Source: Mycobacterium interjectum | GTDB lineage: Bacteria; Actinomycetota; Actinomycetes; Mycobacteriales; Mycobacteriaceae | Length of the DNA stretch: 64,000 bases | Direction: 5' to 3' | Assembly (NCBI GenBank): GCA_002102225.1 | Contig: LQPB01000002.1 | Location: forward strand, 1-64,000 | Shown: piece after piece, positions 1-8,441 of the stretch | Layout of the letters: every line of letters starts with the position of its first letter | Numbering within the stretch: the stretch's first letter is position 1 | The notes under the pieces: generated by a model | What the model saw: only the letters and a program-made list of their open reading frames with translations | What the model was told of the DNA's origin: nothing | Databases searched by the model: none | Translations under genes and position numbers: made by a program

Positions 1-685
1 CGCCGGCGCCGCCGGCACCCCCGGCGCCGAAGATCCCGCCGTTGCCGCCGGCGCCGCCGTTCCCGCCGGGGGCGGCGGTAGAGGAGAACCCGCCGGCGCC
101 ACCGGCACCGCCGGCGCCGAAGAGCGCGCCCGCCCCGCCGTTGCCGCCGTTGCCGGGGGTGGCACCCGACCAGCCGGCGCCGCCCGCGCCGGCCGCGCCG
201 AGCAACCCGGCGGCCCCGCCGTTGCCCCCGTTGGGGTGGCTGGCGCCGCCCGAACCGCCGGCCCCGCCGTTGCCGATCAGGATGCCGGCGTCCCCGCCGT
301 TGGCCCCGCTGCCCGGTGCCCCGTTGGCGCCATTGCCGATCAGCGGGCGCCCGAACAGCGCCTCCGTCGGCGCGTTCATCGCGTTCAGCAGGGTCTGCTG
401 GACGTTGGCGGCCTCGGCGCTGACGTACGAGGCCCCGCCGGCGCTCAAGGTCTGCACGAACTGGTCGTGAAACGCGGCCGCCTGGGCGCTCAGCGCGTGA
501 AAGCCCAGCGCCTGGCCGGAAAACAGCGAGGCGACCGCCACCGACACCTCGTCGGCGCCCGCGGCCAGCACCCGCGTCGTCGAGGCCGCCGCGGCCGCCT
601 GGGCGGCGCTGAGCGTGGTACCGATGCCGGCCAAGTCCGAAGCCGCGGCCCCGAGCGCCTCGGGTGCAGTGAGCACAAATGACAT
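1..685 (-). CDS. PE_PGRS family protein, 3' part cut by window edge
   Basis: The reverse strand from the ATG at 685 reads an N-terminal PE domain beginning [20 protein letters not shown], about 95 residues long. A conserved linker with the motif FGRPLIGNG follows, then Gly-Gly-Asn/Ala repeats typical of PGRS domains that run off the window at base 1. A strong ribosome site (AAAGGTGGGG) lies just upstream. PE proteins are exported by ESX type VII systems, mostly ESX-5, to the surface; the PGRS part is thought to be surface exposed. The + strand open frames here are proline-rich shadows of the GGX repeat. In H37Rv a short PE gene (PE6) sits near rmlA, but the PGRS extension makes one-to-one equivalence unclear. 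The PE_PGRS class is certain; the individual identity is not. Confidence 0.93.
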   Translation of the reverse strand, partial: MSFVLTAPEALGAAASDLAGIGTTLSAAQAAAAASTTRVLAAGADEVSVAVASLFSGQALGFHALSAQAAAFHDQFVQTLSAGGASYVSAEAANVQQTLLNAMNAPTEALFGRPLIGNGANGAPGSGANGGDAGILIGNGGAGGSGGASHPNGGNGGAAGLLGAAGAGGAGWSGATPGNGGNGGAGALFGAGGAGGAGGFSSTAAPGGNGGAGGNGGIFGAGGAGGAG

Positions 686-782
686 TCCCCCCACCTTTCG
701 TCAGGTCCTAGGTCGGACGCTATCGCTACCGCAGGGTCGGCGCAGTGGATCAACGGCTCTGGACCGGCGGTAGCCTGACCCC

Positions 783-1538
783 GTGGACTATGCCGCCGCG
801 TTCCTCGACGAGAACCGGGCGTTCGCCGAGCTTTTCCGCGACGTCGACGAGTCGACGCCGGTGCCGACGTGCCCGGGCTGGACGGTCACCCAGCTGCTGC
901 GCCATGTCGGCCGCGGCGACCGCTGGGCGGCGCAGATCGTGCGCGACCGGCTCGACCAGTACCTCGACCCGCGGACCGTGGAAGGCGGCAAGCCGCCCCC
1001 GGATCCCGCCGACGCGATCTCCTGGCTGCAGGGTGGGGCGCAGCGGCTGGTCGACGCCGTCGAGTTGTCGGGTGTGGAAACACCGGTGTGGACCTTCCTC
1101 GGGACGCGCCCGGCGAACTGGTGGGTCCGGCGGCGGCTGCACGAGACGGCGGTGCACCGCGCCGACGCCGCCCTCGCGACCGGCGCCGAATTCACCCTCG
1201 ACGCGGAAATCGCGGCGGACGCCATCACGGAATGGCTTGAGCGCGTGGCGATTCAGGCCGGAGGCGAGGGCGCGGCGCTGCCCCTCGAGGACGGCGACAC
1301 CCTGCATCTGCACGCCACCGATCCCGGGCTGGGTGACGCCGGCGAATGGACGATGCGCGTCGACGACGGCCGCATCACCTGGTCGCACGACCATGGCAAG
1401 GGCAGCGCGGCGCTGCGCGGCGGCGCCACCGAGTTGCTGCTGGCGATCGTTCGCCGGGTCCCGGTGGCCGACACCGGCATCCAACTGTTCGGCGATGACG
1501 CCGTGTGGCAAAAATGGCTGGACCGTACGCCGTTATAA
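783..1538 (+). CDS. Maleylpyruvate isomerase-family (DinB/MDMPI fold) protein, Rv0332-like
   Basis: This 251-residue protein has a GTG start. It carries the signature of the actinobacterial mycothiol-dependent metalloenzyme family: CPGWTV..LLRHVG near residue 30, then HETAVHRADA near residue 130, which supply metal-binding histidines of the four-helix DinB-like bundle. The C-terminal part resembles the MDMPI C-terminal domain. Members use a divalent metal and often mycothiol, but the substrate of this one is unknown. It is probably cytosolic, with no signal peptide or membrane segment. A gene for a SnoaL-like protein follows after 28 bases and then rmlA, all on the same strand, so the three may be co-transcribed. 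H37Rv has the same order (Rv0332, Rv0333, rmlA), as far as I recall. Confidence 0.85.
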   Translation: MDYAAAFLDENRAFAELFRDVDESTPVPTCPGWTVTQLLRHVGRGDRWAAQIVRDRLDQYLDPRTVEGGKPPPDPADAISWLQGGAQRLVDAVELSGVETPVWTFLGTRPANWWVRRRLHETAVHRADAALATGAEFTLDAEIAADAITEWLERVAIQAGGEGAALPLEDGDTLHLHATDPGLGDAGEWTMRVDDGRITWSHDHGKGSAALRGGATELLLAIVRRVPVADTGIQLFGDDAVWQKWLDRTPL

Positions 1539-1566
1539 CTCGGGTCGACACGGTACCTTGCTGACC

Positions 1567-1935
1567 ATGACCACATCGGAGATCGCCACCGTCCTGGCGT
1601 GGCACGACGCCCTCAACGCCTCCGATATGGAGACGTTGGAGGCGCTTTCCAGCGAAGACATCGAAATCGGCGACGCCCACGGGGCCGCCCAGGGCCATGA
1701 GGCGCTGCGCAGGTGGGCCGATTCCCAGCGGGGGACGGCAGAGCCCGGCCGGATGTACGTTCACGACGGTGTCGTGGTCGTCGAACAGAAGGTCAGCACC
1801 CCGGACGGGGGCGTCACCAACGCCGCGTCGGCGTTCCGGGTGGTCCGGGATCACGTCACCGCGGTGTTCCGGCACGACAGCTTGGCCGCCGCGCTGGCGG
1901 CCACCGAAGTCACCGAGGACGACCTCGTCAATTAG
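1567..1935 (+). CDS. SnoaL/NTF2-like small protein, Rv0333-like
   Basis: This 122-residue protein starts at ATG 1567; a longer upstream open frame is only an antisense or overlap artefact. The sequence is acidic and has the pattern of the SnoaL/NTF2-like cone fold: an N-terminal helix with [20 protein letters not shown], a GH.AL..W segment, then beta strands with [11 protein letters not shown]. Such proteins are either small isomerase/hydrolase-type enzymes or non-catalytic binding proteins, and no catalytic residues can be assigned. Only 23 bases separate it from rmlA, which suggests translational or transcriptional linkage. The fold assignment is moderately secure; the function is unknown. 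Confidence 0.75.
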   Translation: MTTSEIATVLAWHDALNASDMETLEALSSEDIEIGDAHGAAQGHEALRRWADSQRGTAEPGRMYVHDGVVVVEQKVSTPDGGVTNAASAFRVVRDHVTAVFRHDSLAAALAATEVTEDDLVN

Positions 1936-1958
1936 CGGTCGAATTAGGAGAGGCATTC

Positions 1959-2828
1959 ATGCGCGGGATCATCCTGGCGGGCGGATCGGGCACCCGCCTG
2001 CACCCGATCACCATCGGCATCAGCAAGCAGTTGCTGCCGGTCTACGACAAACCGATGGTCTACTACCCGCTGTCCACGCTGATGATGGCCGGCATCCGCG
2101 ACATCCTGATCATCACGACGCCCCACGACGCGGACGGCTTTCAGCGGCTCCTCGGTGACGGCTCGCAATTCGGCATCAACCTCAGCTACATCCAGCAGGC
2201 CCAACCCGAAGGCCTGGCACAGGCTTTCGTGCTCGGCGAAGGCCACCTGGGCAACGATTCGGCCGCTTTGGTGTTGGGCGACAACATCTTCTACGGCCCG
2301 GGCCTGGGCACCAGCCTGAGTCGCTTCCAAAGCATAAGCGGCGGAGCTATTTTCGCGTACTGGGTGGCCAACCCGTCGGCCTACGGTGTCGTCGAGTTCT
2401 CCGACGACGGCATGGCGCTGTCGCTGGAGGAAAAGCCGGCCACGCCGAAGTCGCAATACGCGGTGCCGGGCCTGTACTTCTACGACAACGACGTCATCGA
2501 GATCGCCAAGAACTTGAAGAAGTCGGCGCGCGGTGAGTACGAGATCACCGAGGTCAACCAGATCTACCTCAACCGGGGCCGGCTGTCGGTCGAGGTGATG
2601 GCGCGCGGGACGGCGTGGCTGGACACGGGCACGTTCGACTCGCTGCTGGACGCCAGCGATTACGTCCGCACTTTGGAACGCCGCCAGGGCCTCAAGGTCA
2701 GCGTTCCCGAGGAAATCGCGTGGCTGCAGGGCTGGATCACCGACGAGGAGCTGGCCGAGCGGGCCCGGACGCTGGTCAAGTCGGGATATGGCGACTACTT
2801 GCTGGGGCTGTTGGAGCAGCGGCGCTGA
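1959..2828 (+). CDS. rmlA: Glucose-1-phosphate thymidylyltransferase
   Basis: This 289-residue enzyme couples dTTP and glucose-1-phosphate to dTDP-glucose, the first step of dTDP-L-rhamnose synthesis. Rhamnose joins arabinogalactan to peptidoglycan, so the pathway is essential in mycobacteria. The N-terminus has the nucleotidyltransferase loop [11 protein letters not shown] with the sugar/nucleotide-binding stretch [17 protein letters not shown]. The metal-binding LGDNIFYG motif, VEFSDDG, and [14 protein letters not shown] are also present and characteristic of RmlA. A strong ribosome site (AGGAGAGG) lies 6 bases before the ATG. The length is normal for the family. Its 3' end overlaps the convergent membrane-protein gene by 53 bases. 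Confidence 0.98.
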   Translation: MRGIILAGGSGTRLHPITIGISKQLLPVYDKPMVYYPLSTLMMAGIRDILIITTPHDADGFQRLLGDGSQFGINLSYIQQAQPEGLAQAFVLGEGHLGNDSAALVLGDNIFYGPGLGTSLSRFQSISGGAIFAYWVANPSAYGVVEFSDDGMALSLEEKPATPKSQYAVPGLYFYDNDVIEIAKNLKKSARGEYEITEVNQIYLNRGRLSVEVMARGTAWLDTGTFDSLLDASDYVRTLERRQGLKVSVPEEIAWLQGWITDEELAERARTLVKSGYGDYLLGLLEQRR

Positions 2829-4056
2829 TCTGGGCCGCTTCCGAGGCCGGCTTGGCCAGCACCGCGGCGATGCCCGTCGTCAACGGCACCGACAGCGCCA
2901 GCGCGATGCCGCCCACCGCCGAGCGGGCGAGCTCGATGGCCACGCTCTCGCTGGTCAGCACGTCAGTCAGCGAGCGGTTGGAGACGCTGAACAACAGCAG
3001 CAACGGCAGCGACGTGCCGGCGTAGGCCAGCACCAGCGTGTAGACCGTGCTGGCGATGTGGTCGCGGCCCACCCGGATGGCACCCAGGAAGACCGCCCGG
3101 CGCGAGCCCCCGATGCGGGCGAGCTCGAACACCGTCGACGCCTGGGTCACGGTGACGTCGTTGAGCACACCCAGCGACCCGATGATGAACCCGACGAGGA
3201 GCAGCCCGCTGATCGACACGTTGCCCAGGTACGCCGAGACCTGGCCGTTCTGATCGTCCGACAGGCCGGTGAGATGCGCCAGATTGACTGCGGCCCAAGA
3301 TAATCCGGACGCCAGCAGCAAGGCGGACAGGGTGCCCAGCAGGGCGGAGCTGGTGCGCAGGTTGACCCCGTGGGCAAGATAGATCACCGCATACAGGATG
3401 GCCGCCGACGCCACCAGCGCGACCGGGACGGCCGGCGCGCCGTCGCGCAGCGCGGGCAGCAGGAACACCACCAACACCAGGAACGCGACGACGATGCCGA
3501 CCAGAGCCAGCAGCCCGCGCCAGCGGGCCACCGCGACGACCACCACCGCGAACGCGACGGCAAGGGCGACCAGCTGCCAGCCGCGCTCGAAGTCGTAAAA
3601 CGCGTAGCTGGTCGTGCCCTGCTCGTCGACCTGCCGGACCAGCCGGACGCGATCGCCCGGCGCGAAGTGCGGCTGCCCCGGCCCCGGCGACGCCTCCAGC
3701 AGCGTCTTGGCGCCGGCGTTCGGCCCGGAATCGATGGCCATCAGCGTCTGCGTGCACCGCCCGGCGCCGGGGGCCGCCGGTTGCGGTGCCGTGGTGAGCA
3801 CCTGGCCCGCCGACGCGCTGCCGCAGTCGGCCAGGGCGCTGGACAACACGTGCCCCCGCTGGGTGCTCACGGCGCCGCCGGCGGCGTTCTGGAAGGGCAT
3901 CGGGATGTCGACGTGCTGGCGGCTCGGCCAGAGCAACACCGCACCGGCGATCACGGCCACACCGATGGCGACCAGCAGCCCGACGACGATCTTGGCGGGC
4001 AGCTGGCCCAGCGGAGACGGACCGCCGGACAGGCTGTGCGAGTGCGAGTGGGTCAC
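2776..4056 (-). CDS. YibE/F-family integral membrane protein
   Basis: This 426-residue protein starts at GTG 4056. It has a His/Ser-rich start ([12 protein letters not shown]), one membrane helix near residues 20-40, an extracytoplasmic domain of about 120 residues, then seven or so closely packed hydrophobic helices. The multi-helix part has the YibE/YibF signature: helices rich in [21 protein letters not shown], and [20 protein letters not shown]. YibE/F proteins are bacterial membrane proteins of unknown function, suspected transporters. The stop lies inside the 3' end of rmlA, so the two convergent genes overlap by 53 bases. An upstream extension of this frame antisense to the aminotransferase gene was discarded. 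Confidence 0.88.
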   Translation of the reverse strand: MTHSHSHSLSGGPSPLGQLPAKIVVGLLVAIGVAVIAGAVLLWPSRQHVDIPMPFQNAAGGAVSTQRGHVLSSALADCGSASAGQVLTTAPQPAAPGAGRCTQTLMAIDSGPNAGAKTLLEASPGPGQPHFAPGDRVRLVRQVDEQGTTSYAFYDFERGWQLVALAVAFAVVVVAVARWRGLLALVGIVVAFLVLVVFLLPALRDGAPAVPVALVASAAILYAVIYLAHGVNLRTSSALLGTLSALLLASGLSWAAVNLAHLTGLSDDQNGQVSAYLGNVSISGLLLVGFIIGSLGVLNDVTVTQASTVFELARIGGSRRAVFLGAIRVGRDHIASTVYTLVLAYAGTSLPLLLLFSVSNRSLTDVLTSESVAIELARSAVGGIALALSVPLTTGIAAVLAKPASEAAQISAAAPTAPASSRHIPT

Positions 4057-4091
4057 CCGGTCGAGGGTAGAGGGCGCCGCTGCGAGCTTGC

Positions 4092-5354
4092 TTACTGCCG
4101 ATAACTGGTCAGGAAGTTGCCCAGCCGCTCGATCGCGGCGGCGAGGTCGCGGGACCACGGCAGCGTCACGATGCGCAGGTGATCGGGCTCCGGCCAATTG
4201 AATCCGGTGCCCTGGGTCACCAGGATCTTCTCGGACAACAGCAGCTCGAGGACCAGTTGCTCGTCGTCGGCAATGTCGTAGACCTCGGGGTCCAACCGGG
4301 GAAACGCGTACAGCGCGCCCTCGGGCTTGACGCAGGACACGCCCGGGATCTCGTTGAGTTTGGTCCAGGCGACGTCGCGCTGCTCGAGCAGGCGGCCGCC
4401 GGGAAGGACCAGATCCTCGATGCTCTGATGGCCGCCGAGAGCGACCTGGATCGCGTGCTGCGCCGGAACGTTCGGGCACAACCGCATGTTGGCCAGCAGG
4501 CTGATTCCCTCGATGAAGCTGCTGGCGTGGTCCTTGGGGCCGGTGATGGCCAGCCAGCCGGCCCGATAGCCGGCGACGCGGTAGGCCTTCGACAGGCCGT
4601 TGAAGGTCAGGCACAGCATGTCGGGTGCGAGCGAGGCCACGTTGATGTGCTTGGCGTCGTCGTAGAGGATCTTGTCGTAGATCTCGTCGGCGAGCAGCAG
4701 CAGTTGATGCTTGCGCGCCAATTCGACCATCTGGGTGAGGATTTCGCGACTGTAGACGGCGCCGGTCGGGTTGTTCGGGTTGATCACGACCAGCGCCTTG
4801 GTGCGTTCGGTGATCTTGGACTCCAGGTCGGCGATGTTGGGCTGCCAGCCCTGGGTCTCGTCGCACAGGTAATGCACGGGGGTGCCGCCCGCCAGCGACG
4901 TGGACGCCGTCCACAGCGGGTAGTCCGGCGCCGGGATCAGCACCTGATCGCCGTTGTCGAGCAGGGCCTGCAGCGTCATCGTGATCAGCTCGGAGCACCC
5001 GTTGCCCAGGTAAACGTCGTCGACGTCGAACCGGGGGAAGCCCTCGACCAGTTCGTAGCGGGTGACCACCGCGCGCCGGGCGGGCAGGATGCCCTGCGAA
5101 TCCGAGTAGCCCTGGGCGTACGGCAGGGCCTGGATCATGTCGCGCATGATTACGTCGGGCGCCTCGAAGCCGAAGGGCGCCGGGTTGCCGATGTTGAGCT
5201 TGAGGATGCGGTGTCCCTCGGCCTCCAGCCGCGCGGCGTGCTGGTGCACCGGGCCGCGGATCTCGTACAGGACGTCCTGGAGCTTGGACGACTGCGCGAA
5301 GGTCCGCTGCCGGTGATGGCCGACGGCATGCACGGGCAGCTGGTGGGTAGTCAC
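4092..5354 (-). CDS. aspC: PLP-dependent alanine/aspartate aminotransferase (Rv0337c-like)
   Basis: This 420-residue class I/II aminotransferase starts at GTG 5354. It has the fold-type I markers: GYSDSQG near 82-88, NPNNPTG at 192-198, the pyridine-nitrogen aspartate in ADEIYD (D223), and the Schiff-base lysine in SKAYRVAGYRAGW (K256). The arginine of LRIVTLP near the C-terminus should bind the substrate carboxylate. The closest named relatives are E. coli AlaA and mycobacterial AspC, which make alanine from pyruvate and glutamate, or aspartate from oxaloacetate. I cannot fix the amino-acid preference from sequence. It lies just downstream, on the same strand, of the Fe-S reductase gene, with a 56-base gap, as in H37Rv. 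Confidence 0.93.
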   Translation of the reverse strand: MTTHQLPVHAVGHHRQRTFAQSSKLQDVLYEIRGPVHQHAARLEAEGHRILKLNIGNPAPFGFEAPDVIMRDMIQALPYAQGYSDSQGILPARRAVVTRYELVEGFPRFDVDDVYLGNGCSELITMTLQALLDNGDQVLIPAPDYPLWTASTSLAGGTPVHYLCDETQGWQPNIADLESKITERTKALVVINPNNPTGAVYSREILTQMVELARKHQLLLLADEIYDKILYDDAKHINVASLAPDMLCLTFNGLSKAYRVAGYRAGWLAITGPKDHASSFIEGISLLANMRLCPNVPAQHAIQVALGGHQSIEDLVLPGGRLLEQRDVAWTKLNEIPGVSCVKPEGALYAFPRLDPEVYDIADDEQLVLELLLSEKILVTQGTGFNWPEPDHLRIVTLPWSRDLAAAIERLGNFLTSYRQ

Positions 5355-5410
5355 GTCACCTATGGTGCCATCGATGTCCAGCGAAATTTGCTGACAGCAT
5401 CAATTTGTGA

Positions 5411-8341
5411 TCAACGTTTCCCCGGCGGGCGAGCGCCGCGCGCGATGCCCAGCCCCTTTACCGGCGCCGCGGGCTTTGCTGCGTCCCCGTCGGACTCCGC
5501 GGAAGGCTGCGGCTTCGGCTCGGCTTTCGCCTCGGGCTGCTCGGCGGGCTGCGACTCGCTCGGCTCCGTCTTTTCCGCAGCCGCGGGGGCTGCCGGTGCC
5601 GCCGGTGCCGCCTTCTTGGCGCCGGGCCGCTTGGCGCCGGCGGCGATGCCGAGGCCTTTAACGGGCGCGGCGGGAGCCTTGGTTTCGGCGGCCGGGGCCT
5701 CCGCGGCCGGCTCGGCCGGGGCCTCCGTTGCGGGCTCGGCCGGGGCTTCCGTTGCCTTGGCCGCGGGCGCCGCGGACTTCTTGGCGCCGGGTCGCTTGGC
5801 GCCGCCGGCGATGCCCAGCCCCTTGACGGGTGCGGCAGGCGCCGCGGGAGCCTCGGGCGTCGCGGCCTTGGCCTCGGCGCTCGGCGCGGCCGCGGGCGCG
5901 GCTTTTTTGGCGCCGGGTCGCTTGGCGCCGCCGGCGATGCCCAGCCCCTTGGCGGGGGCCGCCTTCGCCGGCTCGGCGGCCTTCGCCGGCTCGGGCTCCT
6001 CGACCTTGGCCGGCGCTTCCGCCGGCGCTTCGGCGGTCGCGGTCGCGGCCTCGGCCTTGGGCGCCTTGGGCTTTTCGGAGGCCCGTTTCTCGGCTTCCTT
6101 TGCCGCCGTGCCCTTTTCGGGCAGGGTCGCCTTGTCGTACTCGAGCGACCCCAGGAGTATCTGAGCCACGTCGAGCACCTCGACGCCGCTGCGGCCCGCT
6201 TCCTCCTGCCGGTCGTTGACGCCGTCGGTGACCATCACCCGGCAGAACGGGCAGCCGGTGGCGATCGTGGCGGCGTTGGTGGCCAGTGCCTCGTCGACGC
6301 GTTCGTGGTTGATCCGCTTGCCGATATGCTCTTCCATCCACATGCGGGCGCCGCCGGCGCCGCAGCAGAAGCTGCGCTCGGCGTGGCGCGGCATCTCGGT
6401 GAGGTTGGCCCCCGCGGCGCCGATCAACTCCCGGGGCGCCTCGTACACCTTGTTGTGCCGGCCCAGGTAGCAGGGGTCGTGATAGGTGATGTCCTGCGAG
6501 ACGGGGGTGACCGGGACCAGCTTCTTGTCGCGCACCAGCCGGTTGAGCAGCTGGGTGTGGTGCAGCACGGTGTAGTTGGAGCCCAGCTGCCGGTATTCCT
6601 TACCGAGGGTGTTGAAGCAGTGCGGGCAGGTGACCACGATCTTGCGGTCCACGGTCTCGACGCCCTCGAAGACCCCGTCGAGGGTCTCGACGGCCTGGGC
6701 GGCCAGTTGCTGGAACAGGAACTCGTTGCCCGACCGGCGCGCGGAGTCGCCGTTGCAGGACTCGCCGGTTCCCAGCACCAGGTACTTCACGCCGGCGATG
6801 GCCAGCAGCTCGGCGACGGCCTTGGTGGTCTTCTTCGCCTTGTCGTCGTAGGCGCCCGCGCAGCCCACCCAGAACAGATACTCGAAGCCGTCGAAGCTGT
6901 CCACGTCCTCGCCGTACACCGGGACGTCGAAGTCGACCTCGTCGATCCAGTTGGTCCGGTCGGAGGCGTTCTGCCCCCACGGGTTGCCTTTGGTCTCAAG
7001 GTTTTTGAACAGCACCGACAGCTCGGAGGGGAACTCCGACTCCATCATCACCTGGTAGCGGCGCATGTCGACGATGTGGTCGATGTGTTCGATGTCCACC
7101 GGGCACTGCTCCACGCAGGCGCCGCAGGTCACACAGGACCACAACACGTCGGGGTCGATGACGCCGCCCTGCTCTTCGGTGCCGACCAGCGGGCGGGTGG
7201 CCTGCGCCGGTCCCGAGCCCATCACGCGGCCGAAACCCGATTCGGGGACGTGATGCTCCTCGGCGTGCTTCTCGCCGGACAGCTCCTCACCGATCCCGCC
7301 CTCCGGCGTGTTCTCGGCGGGCGTCTCCTTGGCGCCGAGGATGTACGGCGCCTTGGCCATCCAGTGGTCGCGCAGGTCCATGATGACGAGCTTGGGCGAC
7401 AACGGCTTTCCGGTGTTCCAGGCCGGACACTGCGACTGGCAACGCCCGCATTCGGTGCAGGTGGCGAAGTCGAGCATCCCCTTCCAGCTGAAGTCCTCGA
7501 TCTTGCCGCGCCCGAATTCCGCGTCGTCTGGCGGGTTTTCGAAGTCGATCGGCTTCCCGTCGGCCTCGATCGGCAGCAGCGGGCCCAGCCCGTCGGGCAG
7601 CCGCTTGAAGATGACGTTGATGGGCGCCGTAAAGATGTGCAGGTGCTTGGAGTGCAGCACGATGATCAGGAACGCCAGCATGACCGCGATGTGCAACAGC
7701 AGGGCCGTCGTTTCGATGATCTCGTTGGCGGGCTGGCCGAGCGGGCGCAGGATCGCGCCGAACAGCTGCGACAGGAAGGCGCCCTTGCCGTAGGGGAGCG
7801 TGCCGTTGTTGACCGCGGACCCGCGGACCAGGACGTACGTCCAGATGACGTTGAAGATCATGAACAGCACCAGCCAGGCGCCGCCGGTGTGCGAGCCGTA
7901 GAACCGGGACGAGCGGCCGTATTCCTTCGGCTCGGTGCGGAGTCGGATGATCGCGAAGGTGGTGATGCCCAGGAAGACGGCGGTGGCGAAGAAGTCCTGC
8001 AGGAAGCCCAGCGCGTCCCAGTGCCCGATGATCGGGATGTGGAAGTTCGCCTGGAACAGGAATCCGTAGGCCTCGATGTAGACCGTGAGCAGGATGAAGA
8101 AACCCCACATGGTGAAGAAGTGCGCCAGGCCCGGAATCGACCACTTCAGCAGCCGTCGCTGCCCGAACACCTCGGCGATCTCCGTCCAGAGCCGCCTGCC
8201 GACGTCGTCGGTGTGCCCCGGGGCCGGTTTGCCGGAAGTGACCAGCTTGAACAGGAAAAGGACCCGCCGCGCGGCGAAGGCGAGCACGAGCAACGTCATG
8301 CCCATGCCCACGATCAGTCTGATGAGCATCTGCGTGGTCAC
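5411..8341 (-). CDS. Membrane Fe-S/heterodisulfide-reductase-like oxidoreductase (Rv0338c-like)
   Basis: This 976-residue protein starts at GTG 8341, preceded by GGGGAG. Five or six membrane helices occupy about residues 5-240 and resemble the NarI/DsrM cytochrome b-type module. Two 4Fe-4S motifs follow (CTECGRCQSQCP and CVTCGACVEQCP), then two CCG domains (GCAGAYDD...ESCNGD; TCPHCFNTLG; YHDPCYLGRHN; FCCGAGG; TGCPFC) like HdrB/GlpC. The last 190 or so residues are a low-complexity Ala/Pro/Glu/Lys tail with four copies of a KGLGIA.GAKRPG motif. It probably transfers electrons between the quinone pool and a cytosolic partner. The H37Rv homologue is reported essential and linked to the IdeR iron regulon, as I recall. 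The electron acceptor is unknown. Confidence 0.92.
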   Translation of the reverse strand: MTTQMLIRLIVGMGMTLLVLAFAARRVLFLFKLVTSGKPAPGHTDDVGRRLWTEIAEVFGQRRLLKWSIPGLAHFFTMWGFFILLTVYIEAYGFLFQANFHIPIIGHWDALGFLQDFFATAVFLGITTFAIIRLRTEPKEYGRSSRFYGSHTGGAWLVLFMIFNVIWTYVLVRGSAVNNGTLPYGKGAFLSQLFGAILRPLGQPANEIIETTALLLHIAVMLAFLIIVLHSKHLHIFTAPINVIFKRLPDGLGPLLPIEADGKPIDFENPPDDAEFGRGKIEDFSWKGMLDFATCTECGRCQSQCPAWNTGKPLSPKLVIMDLRDHWMAKAPYILGAKETPAENTPEGGIGEELSGEKHAEEHHVPESGFGRVMGSGPAQATRPLVGTEEQGGVIDPDVLWSCVTCGACVEQCPVDIEHIDHIVDMRRYQVMMESEFPSELSVLFKNLETKGNPWGQNASDRTNWIDEVDFDVPVYGEDVDSFDGFEYLFWVGCAGAYDDKAKKTTKAVAELLAIAGVKYLVLGTGESCNGDSARRSGNEFLFQQLAAQAVETLDGVFEGVETVDRKIVVTCPHCFNTLGKEYRQLGSNYTVLHHTQLLNRLVRDKKLVPVTPVSQDITYHDPCYLGRHNKVYEAPRELIGAAGANLTEMPRHAERSFCCGAGGARMWMEEHIGKRINHERVDEALATNAATIATGCPFCRVMVTDGVNDRQEEAGRSGVEVLDVAQILLGSLEYDKATLPEKGTAAKEAEKRASEKPKAPKAEAATATAEAPAEAPAKVEEPEPAKAAEPAKAAPAKGLGIAGGAKRPGAKKAAPAAAPSAEAKAATPEAPAAPAAPVKGLGIAGGAKRPGAKKSAAPAAKATEAPAEPATEAPAEPAAEAPAAETKAPAAPVKGLGIAAGAKRPGAKKAAPAAPAAPAAAEKTEPSESQPAEQPEAKAEPKPQPSAESDGDAAKPAAPVKGLGIARGARPPGKR
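5416..5953 (-). repeat. Four in-frame copies of a KGLGIA-GAKRPG-coding repeat in the Fe-S reductase tail
   Basis: Within the 3' end of the reductase gene, four copies of about 45 bases encode KGLGIAGGAKRPGAKK or close variants. They lie at about 5903-5953, 5778-5826, 5614-5660 and 5416-5460. The spacers are Ala/Pro/Glu-rich and differ in length. The last copy ends the protein (GLGIARGARPPGKR). The motif is basic and glycine-rich while the spacers are acidic, so the tail alternates in charge. Confidence 0.85.
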
Positions 8342-8441
8342 AAAAACTCTCCCCGATGCATAGTTATTTAGCCTGCTTCGTTTCCCGATTAGCCCTGCTC
8401 ATAGTTGCATCTCCGCGGCTTTCGATGCGAGAAAGGCTGCC

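Noticed and set aside
42..470. A proline-rich + strand open frame at the left edge
   Set aside because: PAPPAPP is the antisense reading of the PGRS Gly-Gly-X repeats; the PE domain is on the minus strand.
745..1935. A single 396-residue frame covering the first two + strand genes
   Set aside because: Only its last 122 codons look like a real protein (SnoaL-like). The upstream part is the out-of-frame reading of the MDMPI-type gene.
6305..8371. A 688-residue + strand open frame
   Set aside because: It is antisense to the Fe-S reductase whose cysteine motifs are clear on the other strand.
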